This document shows positions 15,156 through 18,595 of a stretch of 18,595 nt of DNA, in pieces. This stretch comes from JAAYEV01 sp964508195 (GTDB taxonomy: Bacteria > Bacillota > Clostridia > Ch29), in assembly GCA_964508195.1 (NCBI GenBank), contig CAZDSH010000028.1, forward strand, positions 1 to 18,595, given 5' to 3'. Made by a program: the position numbers and the translations under genes. A model generated the notes under the pieces. It searched no databases. It was not told the origin of the DNA and saw only the letters and a program-made list of their open reading frames with translations. The number at the start of each line of letters is the position of its first letter. Position 1 is the first letter of the stretch.

Positions 15156-16139
15156 TTAGAGGACAATGTTTATCTGTTTCTTGCAGTTAGGACATCTCTT
15201 ACCATTGAACAAAAGTTCGGCGCTATAGCCCTTTCTATCCACTAATTCCGTACCACAATGGGGACAATAAGTATTGTTATCAGCACCGGCGACATTGCCG
15301 ATGTATACATAGTCCAGATATTCCTTTAATGCGTTTGCAGCGGCGGTTACGGTTCTTAGCGCTGTTGGAGGCCTTTCCATCCTATACGCCGGGTAATATC
15401 TGGAGATATGAATAGGTATCTCCCTATCGATATCCCCTATCCATTGTCCCAGAACCTTTAGCTCCGGGATATCGCTATTTAGTCCGTCTATTACAAGGGT
15501 TGTAATCTCTGTATGGCAAGCCCTTGCAGACATTTTCACGGTACGGAGAACGGGTTCAAGCCTAGCTCCACATATATTTTTATAGAAACCGTCGCTGAAG
15601 GCCTTTATATCAATATTGATGGCATCTATATAGGGTAGCAGGGATTCCAGGGCCCCGGCATTTATATAGCCGTTTGTTACCATGACGTTCTTAAGGCCCC
15701 GTGCTTTAGCCAGCCGAGCCGTGTCCAATACGTATTCGTACCATATAGAGGGCTCGTTATAAGTATAGGCTATCCCTATATTATCCCTTATTGATGTCCC
15801 CCGTTTCACAAGATCCTCGGGGGTTATAAAGATCGTTTCCGGGGTACCGTGGGCTATAGAATGGTTCTGACAAAATTCGCATTTCAAGTTACATCCGAAG
15901 GTACCTACGGATAGTATTTGGCTCCCGGGATAGAAATGATAAAGGGGCTTTTTTTCTATGGGGTCCACATTAGAAGCCGCTATCTTACCATAGTTTAACG
16001 AATATAAAATGCCGCCCTCGTTCTTTCTTACGCCGCATATACCGGTTTGGCCCGGTTTAAGCAAACACTCGTGGGGGCATAAGTGACAATGGAGCGCATC
16101 CCCTTCTTCTGCATAGTGCATAGCTTTCCTTTGTATCAT
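15156..16139 (-). CDS. AmmeMemoRadiSam system radical SAM enzyme
   Basis: Radical SAM protein of the PflA-related AmmeMemoRadiSam family. From the ATG at 16139 it is 327 residues. An N-terminal cysteine knuckle HCHLCPHEC...GICGV (Cys18, 21, 25, 35) precedes GTFGCNLKCEFC, the CX3CX2C [4Fe-4S]-SAM motif (Cys83, 87, 90). The C-terminus has a zinc-ribbon-like pair CPHC...CPNC. GIAYTYNEPSIWYEYVLD and VMVTNGYIN are family hallmarks. The ATG is chosen over a GTG nine bases upstream because GGTGGGG fits the ATG, while the GTG would have an SD only 2 bases away. It lies 14 bases after the Memo-AMMECR1 gene, so they form an operon. The substrate of this conserved pair is not known to me. Confidence 0.93.
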   Translation of the reverse strand: MIQRKAMHYAEEGDALHCHLCPHECLLKPGQTGICGVRKNEGGILYSLNYGKIAASNVDPIEKKPLYHFYPGSQILSVGTFGCNLKCEFCQNHSIAHGTPETIFITPEDLVKRGTSIRDNIGIAYTYNEPSIWYEYVLDTARLAKARGLKNVMVTNGYINAGALESLLPYIDAINIDIKAFSDGFYKNICGARLEPVLRTVKMSARACHTEITTLVIDGLNSDIPELKVLGQWIGDIDREIPIHISRYYPAYRMERPPTALRTVTAAANALKEYLDYVYIGNVAGADNNTYCPHCGTELVDRKGYSAELLFNGKRCPNCKKQINIVL

Positions 16140-16153
16140 TTTCCCCACCGCCC

Positions 16154-17557
16154 TTACTGGTGTCTCGTTACTTTGAACCTTTGCAAGGAGTAAGACACCC
16201 CGGGATCAATACCCGCTTTATTGAGGGCGATCCCTACTTGTTGTTGTACGGTATTTACACCTTTTATATCCGGTAATAGCAACCCGGATTTACCGCCGGC
16301 CCGAACTATTACGCCGTATTCTTTTACGTCCAGTTCATCTATAGATTCTATATCCTCAGGCTGACCTAATACGTCCACAGAATATTCCAAATGTTTGAGC
16401 TCCTTCGTTGTAATGGGGCTAAACCTTGGATCCTTAGTGCCGGCACTGATTGCATTATTTATTATTTCCTGGGCAATATTCTCCGTAGTAGCGGCAATTG
16501 TGCCTATGCAACCCCTTAATTGACCATAAATTTTAATGGTCACGAAGGTGCCACCCTTATCCCTTAACATGCTCTCCGGTAAATCCTCGGGGGGTTTTAT
16601 CGTTTTACCGTTCTCTATATAGCTTTCCAGTGCAAGGCGTGCCAATCCTACGAAGGGGTCTTCCTTCTCAGCTTCGGCGGCATTCTTTTTCGCGGAGGCT
16701 TTAGCATCTTTGTCCTTGCGCTCAGGGGTTTTCCCCCGGAATTTAAAAGTGGCAACACAATAGCCTACCCCATAGGGCCCTTCATAGGACAATATTCGGG
16801 AATCAACATTATAACCGTCCATTACACCTAGGGTCGTGACTATTGATCTGTAGGCACATTCGCCGGCGGCCTCTATTAATCTCGGATCCATACCCAAGAT
16901 CTTGTCCCTTTCCATATCCCTTAAAAGGTCTACTATGAGCCCATCATATTCAATGCCCCTTTTATTATAACCTGCAGGTGCACCCTTCATCAGCCTATGG
17001 GACAGATCACCGCTACATATAATAGCAGTTTTGTTTTCTTGCTCCTCTATCACTTTTTGTATACACATTCCAAAGCTGTATAATTGCTTCGGGGAAAGAA
17101 AGCCATAGGTTATATGCACAATGTTAAAACCCTGATACCTTTTATTTATAAAGTACAAGGGCACCAGAGCCCCGTGATCCAGTTCCAGGGATATATTATA
17201 CCTGTTCCGGGTATTCTCGTCCACGGCTATAACGGGTATATCTTCCCGGGTCGCCTCATGCATTATAGAGAAAGCCATTTCAGTATAACCCGGAAAGGAT
17301 AAAGATACACCTATTCGGCCGAACCTACCGAAATCACCCCTAAATTCGTTTTGTGTTCCCACGGCCATCGCATCCTTGAATAGAGGCCCATGGGGCGTAA
17401 TAACAACTAAGGTTTCCGGCTTTTCCGCTGCAACATCTAATGCCACTTCTTCCATAGCCTCTATGGTCTTTTTAGCCTTCTTTTCTTCCCCCTGCCCGAT
17501 TTCTTTCACTATTATAGGGGGATGGGGCATTAAATAGCATGTACCTATTTCTCCCAT
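16154..17557 (-). CDS. AmmeMemoRadiSam system protein: Memo/LigB-like domain fused to AMMECR1 domain
   Basis: 467-residue two-domain protein. Residues 1-275 resemble the Memo and class III extradiol dioxygenase (LigB) fold. Candidate metal histidines are His12 (MPHPP), His56 (ITPHGP) and His128 (ELDHGALVPLYF), and His187 lies in CSGDLSHRL. A charged Lys/Ala/Glu-rich linker (about 278-300) leads to an AMMECR1 domain (about 300-465) with the invariant LRGCIG (347-352) and KDPRFSPIT. The fusion is the usual Clostridial form and travels with the radical SAM gene 14 bases downstream. The ATG has GGAGGG 9 bases upstream. The reaction is unknown, and a role in modifying a small molecule or RNA is only a guess. 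Confidence 0.92.
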   Translation of the reverse strand: MGEIGTCYLMPHPPIIVKEIGQGEEKKAKKTIEAMEEVALDVAAEKPETLVVITPHGPLFKDAMAVGTQNEFRGDFGRFGRIGVSLSFPGYTEMAFSIMHEATREDIPVIAVDENTRNRYNISLELDHGALVPLYFINKRYQGFNIVHITYGFLSPKQLYSFGMCIQKVIEEQENKTAIICSGDLSHRLMKGAPAGYNKRGIEYDGLIVDLLRDMERDKILGMDPRLIEAAGECAYRSIVTTLGVMDGYNVDSRILSYEGPYGVGYCVATFKFRGKTPERKDKDAKASAKKNAAEAEKEDPFVGLARLALESYIENGKTIKPPEDLPESMLRDKGGTFVTIKIYGQLRGCIGTIAATTENIAQEIINNAISAGTKDPRFSPITTKELKHLEYSVDVLGQPEDIESIDELDVKEYGVIVRAGGKSGLLLPDIKGVNTVQQQVGIALNKAGIDPGVSYSLQRFKVTRHQ

Positions 17558-17620
17558 AGTTTTTATCCCTCCATTTTTAAGTTTATAGTTCCCGAAGGAA
17601 ATTATTGTTTCTAGGATGAT

Positions 17621-18325
17621 CTATTCAGCGAGATATCTTAGGATACCCGTGTATATTGCAAAGGCTACTTTTTCTTGATATTTGCCTTCATTCAACAGAC
17701 GTTCTTCCTTGGGGTTGGATAGAAAACCGCATTCTACCAAAACCGTGGGTGCCTTATTATCCTTTAGCATATAGATATCATCGTTAGGCTTAGGCTGGCG
17801 GTAATTCCCTTCATTGAGAACTCTGCGCAGCTCCCCCTGAAGTATCGTTGCCAACTCTTTACTTTCCGCAGAACTTTCATAATAAAAGGTCTGGGCACCG
17901 TAGTATTGAGCCTGGGGAAAACTATTCAGATGTATTATTACGTTTATATGGCTTTCACTTTCTTCCGATAATTCTTTACGCCTTTGTAGATCATCCCGTT
18001 TTTTGTTCGGAGCATCCGGGGAATACAATCCGTAATCGCCATCCCTAGTAAGGATAGCTATACCTCCGCCCTCCTCCACTAATCTTTTAAGCCTAAGGGC
18101 TATTTCTAAGTTTATACAATCCTCGTTTGCACCGTGCCTGCCGATAGCGCCGGGGTCCCTACCGCCATGGCCGGCATCTATGAAGATGATTCGATTTGTC
18201 ATGGGGTGAAAAACCATTCTCCCCGATTCAAAGATATCATTAATAATGGAAAAAGTAAATAATATCGCTGCTAAAAGGGCTGCAACAATATAAATATTTC
18301 TCCTTCTTATGATTATAATGCGCAT
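17621..18325 (-). CDS. cwlD: Germination-specific N-acetylmuramoyl-L-alanine amidase CwlD
   Basis: Zn-dependent Amidase_3 enzyme that strips peptide from muramic acid, a step in making muramic delta-lactam of the spore cortex. Basic MRIIIIRRRN is followed by one signal-anchor helix (about 11-29). The catalytic domain (about 45-232) has zinc ligands His53 (DAGHGG), Glu74 (NLEIA) and His132 (IHLNS), and catalytic Glu198 (LVECGFLSNP). Length of 234 residues and lack of a wall-binding domain match CwlD rather than autolysins. The ATG follows AAGGGGAAG. It is followed by the AmmeMemoRadiSam pair after 63 bases. A terminator-like structure lies 46-84 bases upstream. Confidence 0.93.
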   Translation of the reverse strand: MRIIIIRRRNIYIVAALLAAILFTFSIINDIFESGRMVFHPMTNRIIFIDAGHGGRDPGAIGRHGANEDCINLEIALRLKRLVEEGGGIAILTRDGDYGLYSPDAPNKKRDDLQRRKELSEESESHINVIIHLNSFPQAQYYGAQTFYYESSAESKELATILQGELRRVLNEGNYRQPKPNDDIYMLKDNKAPTVLVECGFLSNPKEERLLNEGKYQEKVAFAIYTGILRYLAE

Positions 18326-18595
18326 AGTTATCTTCCCCTTATATTGTCGGGTATATAGAAAATATATGCATAAAAAAAGAAATAATCACAGATTATTCCC
18401 GAAGTCGGGTCCATAGCAAACATTTACGCCAAATCATCGCCTACGATATATTCAATTTATCAGTTAAACCCTATTGATCGATATCACCACTTAATCCACG
18501 TCTAACCATCCCGCAAGTAATATAATCGCTTAGACAAATCTAAACTATATATAAAGTGTTAATAATATTACTTTACTTGTCATTTAAGAGGGCGA
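18326..18595. other. Right-end non-coding stretch upstream of cwlD
   Basis: No convincing gene, tRNA or repeat is seen in these 270 bases, which are AT-rich in parts. The only clear structures are the minus-strand double hairpin at 18371-18409 and small palindromes such as TTGATCGATATC. It may contain the cwlD promoter region or the trailer of a gene beyond the window. I cannot pick a promoter with confidence. Confidence 0.5.
18371..18409 (-). terminator. Terminator-like double hairpin 46 bases before cwlD
   Basis: On the minus strand CCCGACTTCGGG (18409-18398) is directly followed by the perfect 7-bp stem AATAATC-TGT-GATTATT (18397-18381) and then TCTTTTTTT. The second stem is AU-only, so termination may be weak. 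It could end an upstream transcript or act as a leader attenuator of cwlD. Confidence 0.55.

Noticed and set aside
17558..17620. TTCC-TTCG-GGAA hairpin between cwlD and the Memo-AMMECR1 gene as a terminator.
   Set aside because: The stem is only four base pairs and no T-run follows, so the three genes may well be co-transcribed.
1..18595. Frequent CTAG tetranucleotides, which many bacteria avoid.
   Set aside because: They appear at roughly chance frequency by eye, so this is only lack of avoidance. I could not count rigorously and many lineages do not avoid CTAG.

Overview
The window looks like chromosome of an anaerobic, endospore-forming member of the Firmicutes (class Clostridia in the broad sense). 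The grounds are the spore and germination genes (a GerM-domain lipoprotein and a CwlD-type cortex amidase), strong purine-rich Shine-Dalgarno sites, ferredoxin-linked 2-oxoacid oxidation, a glmS ribozyme, and a CdaA/CdaR c-di-AMP module. GC content is moderate and codon use favours ATA and AGG. No phage, IS, CRISPR, rRNA or tRNA signal is visible. Genus cannot be set from the sequence.

Layout. 1-2983 (+): an amino-sugar unit, glmM, then a glmS self-cleaving ribozyme, then a GlmS-type protein that has only the sugar-isomerase half; the glutaminase half is absent. A bidirectional terminator (2988-3039) separates it from a converging operon. 3052-9481 (-): an eight-gene operon, read as butyrate kinase, phosphate butyryltransferase, second butyrate kinase, P-loop ATPase, and a four-subunit 2-oxoacid (probably branched-chain) ferredoxin oxidoreductase. 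It can turn 2-oxoacids into acyl-CoA plus reduced ferredoxin, then acyl-phosphate, then acid plus ATP. A -24/-12 (sigma-54) promoter sits in front of it, and three TGCA-N6-TGCA palindromes lie about 175-230 bp upstream. 9740-13539 (-): cdaA, cdaR and a sigma-54 enhancer-binding protein with two PAS domains, closely packed as one operon. The activator ends in its own terminator and presumably drives the catabolic operon downstream.

13771-18325: spore and envelope genes. A GerMN lipoprotein (+) converges on an L,D-transpeptidase with a peptidoglycan-binding domain (-). Then come the AmmeMemoRadiSam pair (radical SAM enzyme; Memo/LigB-AMMECR1 fusion) and cwlD (-). The last 270 bases hold no recognisable gene but carry a minus-strand terminator-like double hairpin.

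The most unusual item is the isomerase-only GlmS placed directly under glmS-ribozyme control next to glmM. It suggests either ammonia-dependent glucosamine-6-phosphate synthesis in an amino-acid-degrading anaerobe, or a glutaminase supplied from elsewhere. The next most interesting are the linkage of a sigma-54 activator to the c-di-AMP genes and the compact enhancer architecture of the branched-chain operon.
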